DNA of 64,000 bases from Paucibacter sp. PLA-PC-4 (GCF_026241155.1 NZ_JAPFGP010000009.1:1-64000); one strand, 5' to 3'. Positions 8,448 to 18,578 are shown, numbered from the stretch's first letter. Translations and numbers: made by a program. The notes: generated by a model not told the origin, from the sequence alone.

Positions 8448-9761
8448 ATGGCCACATTGAAACTGAACAAGAAAAACAGCAAACCCGGCCCCGTCGACAA
8501 GCCAGAGGGCGAGCGCCGCGGCCCCTTGCGCGGCAAAGGCGTCTCACGGCCGCGCCAGAGCCTGGCGGCGGCCCAGACCGAACGCGCCGAACGCCAGGCC
8601 GCTTTCGAGCAACGCCGGGCTTCCGAGGAGGCTCAGCAGCAACGACCCAACGCCGCTCGCCCGCCACGCCGCGACGAAGCGCCGCGCTTCGAGGATCGCC
8701 GCCCGCAGCGGCGCAGCGAGGGCGCACAACCGCCATACGAGCGACAGGACCGCCCCGTGCGCGGCGCCAGGCCCGAGTTTGCCGGTGAGCCGAGCCGACG
8801 CGACCCGCGTCAGGAGCCGCAGCGCTATGAGCAGCGCCCGGATGCCCGTCAGGACAACCGCCAAGAGCCGCGCCGCGATCAGCGTCGGGCCACCGGTCCG
8901 CGCCCCAATGTCCGCCCGCCCGAGCCGCGCGCCTTCTCGCAGCGCCCGGTGCCGCGTCACCGGGACGACGACGACGATGACGACGACAACTACCGCGATC
9001 CGAGCAGCGAAGGCGAGCGCCTGTCCAAGCACATGACCGCGCTGGGCATGGCCTCGCGCCGCGAGGCCGATGAGTGGATAGGCGCGGGCTGGGTCAAGGT
9101 GGACGGCAAGATGGCAGTGTTGGGCCAGCGCGTGCAGCCTGGGGTGAAGATCGAGATCGACCCGCGTGCCCACAAGGAGCAGGCCAAGCAGGTCACCATC
9201 CTGCTGAACAAGCCCATCGGCTATGTCTCCGGCCAAGCCGAGGACGGCTATGAACCGGCTTCGGTGCTCATCAAGAGCGCCAACCAGTGGAGCGAGGACC
9301 CCTCGGGCCTGAAATTTCACATCGGCCATAGCCGCGGCCTGGCCCCCGCCGGCCGCCTGGACATCGATTCGACGGGTCTGCTGGTGCTGACCCAGGACGG
9401 CCGTGTCGCCAAGACGCTGATCGGCGAGGACTCCAAGGTCGAGAAGGAATACCTGGTGCGGGTGGAGCTGGCCGGCGAAGGCGCGCCGATGGCGCGCTTC
9501 CCCGCGCAAGACCTGGCCCTGCTGAACCACGGGCTGGAGCTCGACGGTGTGCAGCTCAAGCCCGCCAAGGTCAGCTGGATCAACGACGACCAGCTGCGCT
9601 TCGTGCTGCGCGAGGGCCGCAAGCGCCAGATCCGCCGCATGTGCGAGCTGGTCGGGCTCAAGGTCGTCGGTCTGAAGCGGGTACGCATCGGCCGCATCAA
9701 TCTGGGCCATCTGCCGCCCGGCCAATGGCGCTTTCTGTCGCCCTGGGAGCGCTTTGATTGA
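8448..9761 (+). CDS. 23S rRNA pseudouridine synthase, RluF-like, with long basic N-terminal tail
   Basis: A 437-residue RNA-modifying enzyme. Residues 1 to about 190 are a disordered Arg/Gln/Pro/Glu-rich extension ending in an eight-residue Asp run. An S4 RNA-binding domain follows ([20 protein letters not shown]), then the RsuA-type catalytic domain with the active-site segment [18 protein letters not shown] (catalytic Asp in GRLD) and the C-terminal [17 protein letters not shown]. The order resembles RluF (U2604 of 23S rRNA), but RluB/RluE specificity cannot be excluded. An AAGGAG site precedes the ATG. The stop overlaps the next gene by TTGA. Confidence 0.87.
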   Translation: MATLKLNKKNSKPGPVDKPEGERRGPLRGKGVSRPRQSLAAAQTERAERQAAFEQRRASEEAQQQRPNAARPPRRDEAPRFEDRRPQRRSEGAQPPYERQDRPVRGARPEFAGEPSRRDPRQEPQRYEQRPDARQDNRQEPRRDQRRATGPRPNVRPPEPRAFSQRPVPRHRDDDDDDDDNYRDPSSEGERLSKHMTALGMASRREADEWIGAGWVKVDGKMAVLGQRVQPGVKIEIDPRAHKEQAKQVTILLNKPIGYVSGQAEDGYEPASVLIKSANQWSEDPSGLKFHIGHSRGLAPAGRLDIDSTGLLVLTQDGRVAKTLIGEDSKVEKEYLVRVELAGEGAPMARFPAQDLALLNHGLELDGVQLKPAKVSWINDDQLRFVLREGRKRQIRRMCELVGLKVVGLKRVRIGRINLGHLPPGQWRFLSPWERFD

Positions 9762-10978
9762 AAACAGCCCTTGCACCGACGCTGGGCTGGCAGATCGCCG
9801 CGCTGGCCCTGTTGCTGGGCCTGCAGCCGATCAGCACCGATCTCTACCTGCCGGCCCTGCCCGCGCTGCGTGCGGATCTGGCAGCGCCGATGGCGGCCAC
9901 CCAGCTGACCCTGTCGGCGCTGATGCTCAGCTTCGGCTTCGGCCAGCTGCTGCTAGGCCCCCTCAGCGACCGCATCGGCCGCCGGCCGGTGCTGCTTGGC
10001 GGCCTTGCGCTGTATGCGGGGGCTGCAGTCGCCGGCGCGCTGGCGGCCGACATCTGGCTGCTGGTGATCTGCCGGGCTCTGCAAGGCCTTGCCTTGGCTG
10101 CGGCCGTGGTCGGCGCGCGCGCGATGTTGCGCGACTGGTTCGAGCCGCAGCAGGGCGCACGCGTGATGGCGCGGGCCCTGGGTGGCCTGGGTGTGCTGGC
10201 GATGCTCGCGCCTCCGCTGGGCGGAGCGCTCGCGGGCGCCTTCGGCTGGCGCTGGGCCCTGCTGGCCATTGCGCTGGCCGGCGCGGCGGCCCTGGCCCTG
10301 GTGGCACTGCGCATTCCTGAGAGCCTGGCAAGACCCGACCCCGAAGCGCTACGGCCGCGCCGGCTGCTGGCCAACTGGTCTTTGGTGCTTGCCCACCCCT
10401 CGTTTCGCGCCTACACCCTGCTGACCAGCCTGGCCTACGGCACGCTCTACACCTTTCTGGCAGCTTCGGCCTTCGTCTTCATCGACGTGCTGGGCTTGTC
10501 GCGCGGCCATTACGGACTGCTGGTGGGTCTGGGGGCGGCCATCTATGTGCTGGGCACCCTCCTGTGCCGGCGCTGGCTGGCACGGCTGAGCCTGGCCCGC
10601 ACGGTGAGGCGCGGCGCATTCTTCACCTTCACCGGTGCTTGCGGTCTGGGTCTGGCCGCCTGGGTCTGGCCGCCCTCGGTCTGGGCGCTGATGATTCCCC
10701 ATGTCTTCATCATGCTGGGCCATGGCGTGCTGCAGCCCTGCAGCCAAGCCGGTGCGGTCGGCCCCTTCCCCAAGCAGGCCGGCGCGGCGGCGGCGCTGTC
10801 GGGCTTCGCCTCGGCCCTGGTGGCCTTCGCACTGGGCGGCTGGCTGGGCCTGAGCCTGGACGGCACTGTGCGGCCGATGGCCGCGACGATGATGGTGCTA
10901 GGCCTGGCCGCTGCCGTCTGCGGCTGGACCCTGGTGCAGTCGCAGGAGCGGCACTTGCGGCCGGTGGTGCCTGCATGA
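9758..10978 (+). CDS. MFS drug exporter, Bcr/CflA type
   Basis: A 406-residue inner-membrane transporter of the 12-TM major facilitator superfamily, in the multidrug resistance Bcr/CflA group. Typical features are [17 protein letters not shown] in the first segment, the loop motif [17 protein letters not shown] between TM2 and TM3, and RALQGL in TM4. The start is a TTG whose last two bases belong to the upstream stop codon (TTGA), and the stop overlaps the miaA start (ATGA). The gene is thus tightly coupled in the rluF-miaA run. The substrate is unknown. Confidence 0.9.
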   Translation: MKTALAPTLGWQIAALALLLGLQPISTDLYLPALPALRADLAAPMAATQLTLSALMLSFGFGQLLLGPLSDRIGRRPVLLGGLALYAGAAVAGALAADIWLLVICRALQGLALAAAVVGARAMLRDWFEPQQGARVMARALGGLGVLAMLAPPLGGALAGAFGWRWALLAIALAGAAALALVALRIPESLARPDPEALRPRRLLANWSLVLAHPSFRAYTLLTSLAYGTLYTFLAASAFVFIDVLGLSRGHYGLLVGLGAAIYVLGTLLCRRWLARLSLARTVRRGAFFTFTGACGLGLAAWVWPPSVWALMIPHVFIMLGHGVLQPCSQAGAVGPFPKQAGAAAALSGFASALVAFALGGWLGLSLDGTVRPMAATMMVLGLAAAVCGWTLVQSQERHLRPVVPA

Positions 10979-11910
10979 GGCTCAGCCCGATCTGCCTGGC
11001 CGGCCCGACCGGCTGCGGCAAGACCGCCGGCGCGCTGGCGCTGGCCGAGGTGCTGCCCATCGAGATCATCAGCGTCGACTCGGCCCTGGTCTATCGCGGC
11101 ATGGACATCGGCACGGCCAAGCCCACGCGGGCCGAGCTGGCCGCCGTGCCGCACCACCTGATTGACATCCTCGACCCGCTGGACAGCTACAGCGCCGCTC
11201 AGTTCGCCAAGGACGCGCAGCGCTTGGCCACCGAGATCCTGGCGCGCGGCAAGCTGCCGCTGCTGGTCGGCGGCACCATGCTTTATTTCAAGGCCTTGTT
11301 CGACGGCCTGTCGACCTTGCCGCAGGGCGACGAGACCCTGCGCGCGCGACTCGATGCCGAGGCAGCCGCGATCGGCTGGCCGGCCATGCATGCGAAGCTG
11401 GCGGCGGTCGACCCGGTCACCGCGACCCGCTTAGCGCCTGGAGATTCGCAGCGCATCCAGCGCGCGCTGGAGGTCTGGCATCTGGCAGGAAAACCAATGT
11501 CAGTGCTGCATGCCGAGCAGGAGCGCAGCGCCGGCGTCGACTGGCCGCTGCTTTCGCTGGAGCCAAACGACCGCGCCTGGCTGCACCAGCGTCTGGCGCG
11601 GCGCTTCGAGCAGATGCTGGACCAGGGCCTGATCGCAGAGGTCGAGCGGCTGCGCGCGCGCGGCGATCTACATCTGGGCCTGCCTTCGATGCGCTGCGTC
11701 GGCTACCGCCAGGTCTGGGAGGCACTGGACGCTGGCGACATGAAGACGCTGCCCGAGCGCGGCATCGCCGCGACCCGGCAGCTGGCCAAGCGCCAGCTCA
11801 CCTGGCTGCGCAGCATGCCGCAGCGTCAGGTGATCGCCTGCGAGTCGCCCCAGGCGCCGCTGCATCTGCTGGCCGCCGTCCACCGGCTGCTCCATGATGG
11901 CCGTTCTTGA
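10975..11910 (+). CDS. miaA: tRNA dimethylallyltransferase
   Basis: A 311-residue cytoplasmic enzyme adding the isopentenyl group to A37 of UNN-decoding tRNAs. Visible are the P-loop [55 protein letters not shown] and [14 protein letters not shown]. The start is the ATG overlapping the MFS stop; longer in-frame extensions read through the MFS gene. miaA often lies close to mutL, and here three genes separate them. Its 3' end overlaps the next ABC ATPase start by 17 bases. Confidence 0.97.
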   Translation: MRLSPICLAGPTGCGKTAGALALAEVLPIEIISVDSALVYRGMDIGTAKPTRAELAAVPHHLIDILDPLDSYSAAQFAKDAQRLATEILARGKLPLLVGGTMLYFKALFDGLSTLPQGDETLRARLDAEAAAIGWPAMHAKLAAVDPVTATRLAPGDSQRIQRALEVWHLAGKPMSVLHAEQERSAGVDWPLLSLEPNDRAWLHQRLARRFEQMLDQGLIAEVERLRARGDLHLGLPSMRCVGYRQVWEALDAGDMKTLPERGIAATRQLAKRQLTWLRSMPQRQVIACESPQAPLHLLAAVHRLLHDGRS

Positions 11911-12562
11911 CGCCCGGGGCCTGGCCAAGCGCTACGGCGACACCCCCGTGTTCGCCGGCATCGACTTGGCGCTGCAGGCCGGCGAGCTGGTGGCACTAGT
12001 GGGTGAGTCGGGCTGCGGTAAATCCACACTGCTGAACTGCCTGGCAGGGCTGGACAGGCTGGATCAGGGCCAGGTCTTGCTGGCCGGCCGGGACATTGCC
12101 GCGCTGCCCGAGCAGGCCCAGGCCTTGCTGCGTCGCCGCCATCTGGGCTTTGTGTTCCAGGCCTTTCATCTGCTGCCTCATCTGACGGTGGCAGACAACA
12201 TCGGCCTGCCGCTGCTGCTGCTCGGTGCGCCCGACGCCGGCCGCGTGCGGCAGATGCTCGCGGCCGTGGGGCTGGACGGGCTCGATGCCCGCCTGCCGCG
12301 CCAGCTCTCCGGGGGGCAACTGCAGCGCGTGGCGATCGCCCGCGCGCTGGTGCACCGCCCGGCCCTGGTGCTGGCCGACGAGCCCACCGGCAATCTGGAC
12401 CCGCGCCATGCCGCCCAGGTGCTGGACTTGCTGCGCAAGCAGTGCAAGCAGGAGGGTGCGGCCTGCCTGTTGGTGACCCATTCCGAACGCGCTGCCGCCG
12501 CTGCCGATCGCGGCCTGGTGATGAGCGATCAGCCCGGTCTGCAGCCATGGCACGCTGGCTGA
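11894..12562 (+). CDS. ABC transporter ATPase, AttE/LolD/MacB-like
   Basis: A 222-residue ATPase of the lipoprotein-release / MacB type. Walker A is GESGCGKST (about residues 36-44), the signature is [15 protein letters not shown], Walker B is [13 protein letters not shown], and the switch His is in VTHSE. Its partner is the large FtsX-type permease that begins 16 bases before this gene ends. With the secreted lipocalin-like hydrolase further downstream (16096), this pair matches the AttEFGH arrangement. The start could be the second ATG one codon later. Confidence 0.9.
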   Translation: MMAVLDARGLAKRYGDTPVFAGIDLALQAGELVALVGESGCGKSTLLNCLAGLDRLDQGQVLLAGRDIAALPEQAQALLRRRHLGFVFQAFHLLPHLTVADNIGLPLLLLGAPDAGRVRQMLAAVGLDGLDARLPRQLSGGQLQRVAIARALVHRPALVLADEPTGNLDPRHAAQVLDLLRKQCKQEGAACLLVTHSERAAAAADRGLVMSDQPGLQPWHAG

Positions 12563-15063
12563 TCGCGCTGTCCTGGCCGGCACTCAAGGCCCAGTGGGGC
12601 CGGCAGCTGCTGGCCTTGCTGGCCATCGCGCTCGGCGTGGCCCTGGCTTTTGGCGTGCAACTGCTCAACAGCTCGGCTCTGGCCGAGTTCGGCGCGGCAC
12701 AACGCAGCCTGGCGGGCACGCCCGATCTGCTGCTGCGCGGCAGCGACGGCCGGCCGATGGACGATGCCCTGCTAGAGAGGCTGATGCAAGAGCCCCAGGT
12801 CCAGCTGGCGGCGCCGGTCATCGAAGGGCAGGCGCAGGTCTTGACGGCAGGACGCTTCAATTTACGCCTGCTCGGGCTGGATGCCTTGCAGACCGCCCAG
12901 TTCAATCCGGCTTTGCTGCCGCGAGCATTCGACGAGAGCCAGACCCTGCAGTCCCTGCTGGCGCCAAACGCCGTATTTCTGAACGAAGCGGCGCTGCGGC
13001 GCCTGCCCAGCCCGCGCCCGCTGCACTTGCGGTTGCGGCTTGTGGGCGAGGATGGCCAAGCCCGCGATGCCGAGCTGCGCTTGGCCGGCAGCGTCGCCGC
13101 CCCCGGCGCACCACTGGCGGTGCTGGATATCGCAGCGGCCCAAGCCCTGCTCGGCCGGCTCGGCCGGCTCGACCGCATCGAGCTGCGCCTGCAACCTGGG
13201 GTCCAGGCCCAAGAGCTGACCCTACCGGACGGAACCATCTCCGCAGCGCCGCAAGACGAGGAAGATCAGATGGCACGGCTGACCCGCGCCTACCGCGTCA
13301 ACCTTGGCGTGCTGTCGTTGATGGCCTTGTTCACCGGCGGATTTCTCGTGTTTGCCGTGATCTCACTGTCGGTGGCCCAGCGCCTGCCGCAGTTGGCGCT
13401 GCTAGGAGTGCTGGGCATGAGTGCGCGCGAACGCATGCAGCTGGTGCTGGCCGAGGCCGCGCTGCTGGGCGTGTTGGGCAGCGGACTGGGCCTGGCGCTG
13501 GGCGCCGGGCTGGCCGTGCTGGGACTGCGCCTGCTGGGCGGCGATCTGGGCAGCGGTCTGCTCGGCGGTGGCACGCCGGCCTTGCGGCTTGACCCCTGGC
13601 AGATGCTGTTGTTCGGCGCACTGGGACTGGCGGTCTGCCTGCTCAGCGCGCTATTGCCGGCCTTGGCCGTGCGACGCATGGCAGTGGCGCAGGTGCTCAA
13701 AGGGCTGGGCGCGGAGCTCCAGGCGCGGCTGCCGCGCTGGCTGGCGCCAGCCCTGCTGCTGGCCGGCGTGCTGCTGGCACTCTTGCCGCCGCTTGGCGGC
13801 GTGCCGCTGGCCGCCTATTTGGCGATGCTCTGTCTGCTGACGGGCGGTATCGCGGCCATGCCCGGCCTCGTGCGCCTGCTGACACGGCTGCTGCCGAGCC
13901 GGCGCAGCGCCGCTGTGATGCTGCTCAAGGAGCGCGCCCGCGACCAGGCCGGCGCGGCCACGCAGATGCTGGCCGGCGTGCTGGTGGCGCTGGCGCTGTC
14001 AGTGGCGATGCTGGTGATGGTGCACAGCTTTCGCGCCTCGCTGCAGGACTGGCTGCGCCAGATGCTGCCAGCGGACCTGTACCTGCGCAGCAGCTTGCAG
14101 AGCAAGGGAAACACAGCCCCGCTGGCGCCTGACTTCATCGAGGCGGTACGTGCCAGCGGCCTGGCACAAGACCTGGCTGCGCAGCGAAGCCGCCGCACCT
14201 GGGCCGTTGACCAGACCGAGCTGAGTCTGATGGCCCGACAGATACGCGATGAGCGCCGCCTGCCGCTGGTCGGGCCGCTGGCCGAGCCGCCGGCGCCGGG
14301 TTTGATGCCCATCTACATCAACGAGGCGATGCGCGACCAGCAGACGCTGCAGCCCGGCGCGCAGCTGGCGCTGAGCCTGAGCCCCGGTTCAGCGGCGCAG
14401 TCGACCCTGCAGTTCTTTGTGCGCGGCGTCTGGCGCGACTACAGCCGCCAAAGCGGCGCGCTGCTGATGTCGCTGGCCGACTACCAGCGCTGGAGCGGCG
14501 ACACCCGCATCACCGAGCTGTCGCTGTGGTTGGCGCCCGGTTCTGACCCCGTACAGGCCCAGGCCGCGCTACGTGCGATGGCCGCCGATCCGGCCGATCT
14601 CGAGCTGGCCGCCACCGGCGAGCTGCTGGCTCTGTCGCTGCGCCTGTTCGATCGCAGCTTTGCGGTCACCTACTGGCTGCAGGCGGTGGCGCTCGGCCTG
14701 GGCCTGTTCGGCATCGCCGCCAGCCTGTCGGCCCAGTTGCTGGCACGCAAACGCGAGTTCGGCCTGCTGCGCCATCTGGGTTTCACCCAGGCCCAACTGC
14801 TGCGCTTGCTGGTGCTGGAGACGGGCCTGTTCACCGCAGCCGGCGCACTCGCCGGCCTCGCCCTGGGCCTAGGCGTCAGCGGGGTGCTGGTCTGGGTAGT
14901 CAACCCGCAGAGCTTTCACTGGAGCATGGAAATGAGCCTGCCCACTGCCCGTCTGGCCGCCCTGCTGCTGGCAGTGATCGCCGCCTCGCTGCTGACCGCC
15001 TGGCTCAGCTTTGCCAAGGCCGGCAGGGTCGATGCGGTGCAGGCGGTAAGGGAGGATTGGTGA
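12547..15063 (+). CDS. FtsX-like ABC permease, apparently a fused AttF-AttG
   Basis: An 838-residue inner-membrane permease. A first TM with a long periplasmic domain is followed by a three-TM FtsX block around residues 255-400 (LMALFTGGFLVFAVISLSVAQR... LALLGVLGMSARERMQLVLAEAALLG). A central TM pair and second periplasmic domain lead to a second FtsX block at about residues 710-830 (LGLFGIAASLSAQLLARKREFGLLRHLGF). Two permease halves in one chain explain why only one permease gene accompanies the ATPase. The start ATG at 12547 lies inside the ATPase gene end; upstream in-frame starts would extend further into it. Confidence 0.86.
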   Translation: MARWLIALSWPALKAQWGRQLLALLAIALGVALAFGVQLLNSSALAEFGAAQRSLAGTPDLLLRGSDGRPMDDALLERLMQEPQVQLAAPVIEGQAQVLTAGRFNLRLLGLDALQTAQFNPALLPRAFDESQTLQSLLAPNAVFLNEAALRRLPSPRPLHLRLRLVGEDGQARDAELRLAGSVAAPGAPLAVLDIAAAQALLGRLGRLDRIELRLQPGVQAQELTLPDGTISAAPQDEEDQMARLTRAYRVNLGVLSLMALFTGGFLVFAVISLSVAQRLPQLALLGVLGMSARERMQLVLAEAALLGVLGSGLGLALGAGLAVLGLRLLGGDLGSGLLGGGTPALRLDPWQMLLFGALGLAVCLLSALLPALAVRRMAVAQVLKGLGAELQARLPRWLAPALLLAGVLLALLPPLGGVPLAAYLAMLCLLTGGIAAMPGLVRLLTRLLPSRRSAAVMLLKERARDQAGAATQMLAGVLVALALSVAMLVMVHSFRASLQDWLRQMLPADLYLRSSLQSKGNTAPLAPDFIEAVRASGLAQDLAAQRSRRTWAVDQTELSLMARQIRDERRLPLVGPLAEPPAPGLMPIYINEAMRDQQTLQPGAQLALSLSPGSAAQSTLQFFVRGVWRDYSRQSGALLMSLADYQRWSGDTRITELSLWLAPGSDPVQAQAALRAMAADPADLELAATGELLALSLRLFDRSFAVTYWLQAVALGLGLFGIAASLSAQLLARKREFGLLRHLGFTQAQLLRLLVLETGLFTAAGALAGLALGLGVSGVLVWVVNPQSFHWSMEMSLPTARLAALLLAVIAASLLTAWLSFAKAGRVDAVQAVREDW

Positions 15064-15196
15064 GCGCCGCAACGCACCTGTCGGAGGCTTGTGCAGGTCA
15101 AGAGGGCCGTGTCGCAGTTCGTCATTCAGGCCGGCTGGCCAGGACAGCTCGCCCTGATACTGCGCGGCAGCCCTCACCGCTTCAAGGAGCATAAGA

Positions 15197-16099
15197 ATGA
15201 AAAACATGCTGGCCACCTCCCTGCAATCGACACCCAATCCCTCTCCCGGCCCCGAGGCCAGAGTGTCGCTGCTGGCCCGCTATGCCTTGCTGAGGGTACT
15301 GCTGGGCGCCTTGATGGTGATCGCAGCGATGTCGGTCGTGATGGTGCTGGCCGAGAACCTGCCCAAACCCGCGCGCCTGCTGTGGCCCCAGTTGCTGGCG
15401 GCGGTGCTGATGGCGGCCGCCTTCCGTTTCTATGCTTTGCGCATCGATCGCCGGGCCGCCACCGAATTCGCCGGCGCCGGCGCAGCGCGCGAGCTGGGTC
15501 TGGGTCTGCTGGGCGGCGCGCTGCTGGTGGTCACAGTGTTTGGCGCTTTGTCACTGCTGCAAGTCTTTCATCTGCAGGGCGTTCATCCGGTCGGACTGGC
15601 CACGTTGAGATCATTCGCAGACATGACCCTGGTGGCCGTGTTTGAGGAGCTGCTGGTGCGCGGCATCCTGTTCAAGGCACTGGAGAGGGTGCTGGGCAGT
15701 GTGCCGGCCTTGCTGGCTTCATCGCTGGTCTTTGGCCTGGCGCATTTACCCAACGACGGCGCCACCCTGCTGTCGACACTCAACGTCACGGTCGCCGGCG
15801 TTATGTTTGCAGCCGCCTACCTGGCAAGCGGGCGGCTATGGCTTGGCATCGGCTTGCACCTGGCCTGGAACTTCTGTGCCGGCCATCTGTTCTCGGCGGT
15901 CGTGTCGGGGCACAAAGCCGAAGCCGGCCTGCTTTATGGCCAGCTGGCCGGACCGGACTGGTTGACCGGCGGCGCCTTCGGGATCGAAGGCTCGGTCATC
16001 ACTCTGCTCACGCTGCTGAGCGCCTGTGCCTTGCTGTTGGCGTTGGCACGTCGTCGCAGCCGGCTGCTGCCACGACCATCCAAGCAGGCTGTGCTGTGA
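15197..16099 (+). CDS. CPBP family intramembrane metalloprotease
   Basis: A 300-residue membrane protein of the CAAX-protease/bacteriocin-processing family. The three metal-site motifs are present: EELLVR (residues 150-155), FGLAHLPN, and LHLAWNFCAG. About eight hydrophobic segments are seen. An AAGGAG sequence lies 9 bases before the ATG. It sits between the FtsX permease and the AttH-like gene, and its stop overlaps that gene's GTG start (GTGA), so it belongs to the same operon. Its target is unknown; processing of a substrate of the ABC system is a guess from position. Confidence 0.88.
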   Translation: MKNMLATSLQSTPNPSPGPEARVSLLARYALLRVLLGALMVIAAMSVVMVLAENLPKPARLLWPQLLAAVLMAAAFRFYALRIDRRAATEFAGAGAARELGLGLLGGALLVVTVFGALSLLQVFHLQGVHPVGLATLRSFADMTLVAVFEELLVRGILFKALERVLGSVPALLASSLVFGLAHLPNDGATLLSTLNVTVAGVMFAAAYLASGRLWLGIGLHLAWNFCAGHLFSAVVSGHKAEAGLLYGQLAGPDWLTGGAFGIEGSVITLLTLLSACALLLALARRRSRLLPRPSKQAVL

Positions 16100-17193
16100 C
16101 AGGCAGGCGCGGTTTGCTGCTATGGGCCCTGGCCACGATGCCGGTCATCGCCGCGGCCGCGCCGGCCGTGTCGGGTGTCAGCCGCCGTCCGCTGCAGTTC
16201 CCGCGCGACTTCGGTGCGCACCCCGAGACCGGCATCGAGTGGTGGTACCTGACCGGGCTGCTGGGCGCGGACGAGACGCAGCCGCTGTTCGGCTACCAGC
16301 TGACATTTTTTCGCCTGCGCAACCGCGATCCTGCCGTGCAGGCCCATCCCAGCGGGCTGGCGCCGCGCCAGTTGCTGCTGGGCCATGTAGCGCTGAGCGA
16401 TCTGCGCGCCGGACGTCTGCACCATGACCAGCGGCTGGCGCGCATCAGCGCTGGTGGCATCAAGGCGACCGAGGCCGATTGCGATGTGCGCCTGCGCGAC
16501 TGGAGCCTGCGGCGCAGTGCGGATGACGACCGCTACCGCGCCCGCTTTGGCAGTGCCCATGCCGGATTCGCGCTCGACTTGGACCTGCACAGCGCGCTGC
16601 CACCGCTGCTGCAAGGCGATGCCGGCTACTCGCGCAAAGGCCCCGAAGAGAGCCAGGCCAGCCACTACTACAGCCGTAGCCAGATGCACACCCGCGGCCG
16701 GCTGAGCCTGGACGGGCGCATGCTGACGCTGCAAGGCCACTCTTGGCTGGACCATGAGTGGAGCGACAGCCTGCTGGCGCCCGAGGCGGTGGGTTGGGAC
16801 TGGCTGGGGCTGAACCTGCTGGACGGCAGCGCGCTGACGGCGTTTCGGCTGCGCCGCGCCGACGGCAGTAGCCTGTGGACCGGCGGCAGCTGGCGCGAGC
16901 CCGCAGGCCACGTCCGGAGCTTCGGCAATGGCCAGCTGCAGTTGCGGCCCGGCCGGCGCTGGCGCAGCCCCGTCAGCCAGGCCGAGTACCCGGTCGAGTG
17001 GGCGCTGAGCACGCCTGTGCAAGCCGGACTGCAAGTCAAGGCAATGTTTGATGCCCAGGAGATCGATGCCCGCGCCAGCAGCGGCCTGCTGTACTGGGAG
17101 GGCGCCAGCGAGCTGTTCGATGCCGGCGGCCGGCTGATCGGGCGTGGCTATCTGGAGATGACCGGCTACACCCGGCGCATGGTCTTGCCCTAG
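16096..17193 (+). CDS. AttH/CrtC-family secreted lipocalin-like hydrolase
   Basis: A 365-residue exported protein with a short N-terminal signal segment (TGRRGLLLWALATMPVIAAAA). The body shows the twin lipocalin-type domain signatures of the AttH / carotenoid-1,2-hydratase family: GIEWWYLTGLL near residue 47 and SWLDHEWSDSLLAPEAVGWDW in the middle. AttH proteins are encoded with AttEFG ABC transporters, as here. No carotenoid genes are nearby, so a CrtC role is unlikely. The GTG start overlaps the CPBP stop. The actual substrate is not known for the family. Confidence 0.84.
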   Translation: MTGRRGLLLWALATMPVIAAAAPAVSGVSRRPLQFPRDFGAHPETGIEWWYLTGLLGADETQPLFGYQLTFFRLRNRDPAVQAHPSGLAPRQLLLGHVALSDLRAGRLHHDQRLARISAGGIKATEADCDVRLRDWSLRRSADDDRYRARFGSAHAGFALDLDLHSALPPLLQGDAGYSRKGPEESQASHYYSRSQMHTRGRLSLDGRMLTLQGHSWLDHEWSDSLLAPEAVGWDWLGLNLLDGSALTAFRLRRADGSSLWTGGSWREPAGHVRSFGNGQLQLRPGRRWRSPVSQAEYPVEWALSTPVQAGLQVKAMFDAQEIDARASSGLLYWEGASELFDAGGRLIGRGYLEMTGYTRRMVLP

Positions 17194-17203
17194 TAGGGAG
17201 CCC

Positions 17204-18013
17204 CTAGCCGCTGGTCACGCTGGAGCGGCCCGGCAGCAAGCCAGCGCCTGCCCGCACGCAATTGCGGCCGGCCGACTTGGCCACATAGAGCGCCTCGTCA
17301 GCGTCAGAAATCAGGTGGTCCAGCGTGATGTGCTCGGCATGCAGGGCTGCCACGCCGAGGCTGGCACTGACTGGCACCAGTTCGCCGCGCCAACTGAAGT
17401 CCAGCGCCTCGATGCGCTCGCGGATGCGTTCGGCCACATCCAGTGCTCCCAACGGATCGGTGTGCGGCAGGAACACGATGAACTCCTCGCCGCCGAAACG
17501 CGCCAGCACATCAGGCTGGCGCAGGGTCTCGCTGCTGACCTCGGCAATCTCGCGCAGCAGCTGGTCGCCGCACAGATGGCCGAAACGGTCGTTGACCTGC
17601 TTGAAATGGTCGACGTCCATCAGCAGCAGCGCGCAAGACATCTCGTAACGCTTGGCGCGCGACCATTCGCGCTCGACCAACTCAAGAAAATAGCGGCGGT
17701 TGAAGGTGCCGGTCAGCGAGTCCAGCGTGGCGTGGCGGGTCATGTTCTTGTGCGCCTTGTCCAGGTGCTGGACCAGGCTCAGGAATAGGTAGCCGAACAC
17801 GCTGGTGATGCTGATCGCACAGGTGCTGGCGGCCAGTGTGGCGATCAGGCGGTTGCCCTCGCCGAGCATCGTGATGGCCAGCTGAGAGATGCCCACGGCC
17901 ATCAGCCAGACCGCCCCCACCAGCAGGGCCAGCGCACGCCATATGCCCAGCTTGTGCACCCACTGGTTCAGGGCCGGCAGCCAGGCGGGTGCTTCGACAT
18001 CGTATTGCTGCAT
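17204..18013 (-). CDS. Membrane-anchored diguanylate cyclase (GGDEF)
   Basis: A 269-residue protein with two hydrophobic segments near the N-terminus (about residues 25-45 and 55-80) and a C-terminal GGDEF domain. The active-site loop reads GGEEF in ARFGGEEFIVFLPH, which is a functional variant, and DSLTGTFNRRYFLE and DVDHFKQVNDRFGH are intact. It should make cyclic di-GMP. No RxxD inhibitory site was seen immediately upstream of GGEEF. The ATG at 18013 is preferred; a longer open frame to 18265 would run antisense through the czcI-like gene. Confidence 0.92.
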   Translation of the reverse strand: MQQYDVEAPAWLPALNQWVHKLGIWRALALLVGAVWLMAVGISQLAITMLGEGNRLIATLAASTCAISITSVFGYLFLSLVQHLDKAHKNMTRHATLDSLTGTFNRRYFLELVEREWSRAKRYEMSCALLLMDVDHFKQVNDRFGHLCGDQLLREIAEVSSETLRQPDVLARFGGEEFIVFLPHTDPLGALDVAERIRERIEALDFSWRGELVPVSASLGVAALHAEHITLDHLISDADEALYVAKSAGRNCVRAGAGLLPGRSSVTSG

Positions 18014-18106
18014 CGCGGGCCCATCATTCTCGACAACCCCGCTATTCGAACACAGGCCGCCCCATCCGCAGCGCCCCACCCCCAAGAGCGGGGGCCCAAT
18101 ATTGGC

Positions 18107-18112
18107 TACACT
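18107..18112 (+). promoter_or_regulatory. Candidate -10 element of the metal-efflux operon
   Basis: TACACT lies 8 bases before the czcI-like ATG with no Shine-Dalgarno sequence in between. This would make the operon mRNA nearly leaderless. No metal-regulator operator could be recognised by eye. Confidence 0.4.
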
Positions 18113-18120
18113 GCCGCCCC

Positions 18121-18492
18121 ATGCGCCGCATTGTGCTGATTCTGATGCTGACCTTGCTGCCGCTTCAGTGGACCTGGGCGGCCGCGGCCAGCTATTGCGA
18201 ACACGAAACCGAGGCCAGCGCCGCCGCCCATTTCGGCCACCACCAGCATCAGCACCAAGACCCACATCATGGCGACGCGCTGGTCGATGTCGATGTCGAT
18301 GTCGACGAAGGCGGCAACGGGATCGATGCCGATTGCCCGAGCTGCCATGGCGCGGTGGCCGGCATCATGATGGTGCATCCCCCCAAGCCGCATGACTGGC
18401 CAGCCGATGGCCAGGTCACGCCCTACCGGCGCTCGGTCACCGACGGCTTGCCCGAACGGCTGATACGCCCCCCTCACACGTCCCCGGTCTGA
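18121..18492 (+). CDS. CzcI-like His/Asp-rich periplasmic protein
   Basis: A 123-residue exported protein with a signal peptide (MRRIVLILMLTLLPLQWTWA) and a cluster of possible metal ligands: CEHE, then HFGHHQHQHQDPHHGD, a DVDVDVDE run, and a CPSCHG motif. Size, signal sequence and the YCEHE..HFGHH start resemble CzcI, a small protein at the head of czc operons whose exact role is unsettled. It is the first gene of a same-strand run leading to the RND genes. Metal binding is inferred from composition. Confidence 0.75.
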   Translation: MRRIVLILMLTLLPLQWTWAAAASYCEHETEASAAAHFGHHQHQHQDPHHGDALVDVDVDVDEGGNGIDADCPSCHGAVAGIMMVHPPKPHDWPADGQVTPYRRSVTDGLPERLIRPPHTSPV

Positions 18493-18578
18493 CGCTACGA
18501 CCGGGGCTGATCCAGCCCCGCGTCGACATCTGTTGTTGACCGGGCGGGCCCCTGCGCCCGTCCCAGACGAGGGACACC

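Noticed and set aside
11826-13238. Minus-strand frame of 470 codons across the ABC ATPase and permease genes
   Set aside because: Covers two genes on the other strand with clear Walker and FtsX features; no motif of its own.
16096-17193. Assignment of the AttH-like protein as a carotenoid hydratase (CrtC)
   Set aside because: No carotenoid or photosynthesis gene is nearby, and the ABC genes upstream fit AttEFGH.
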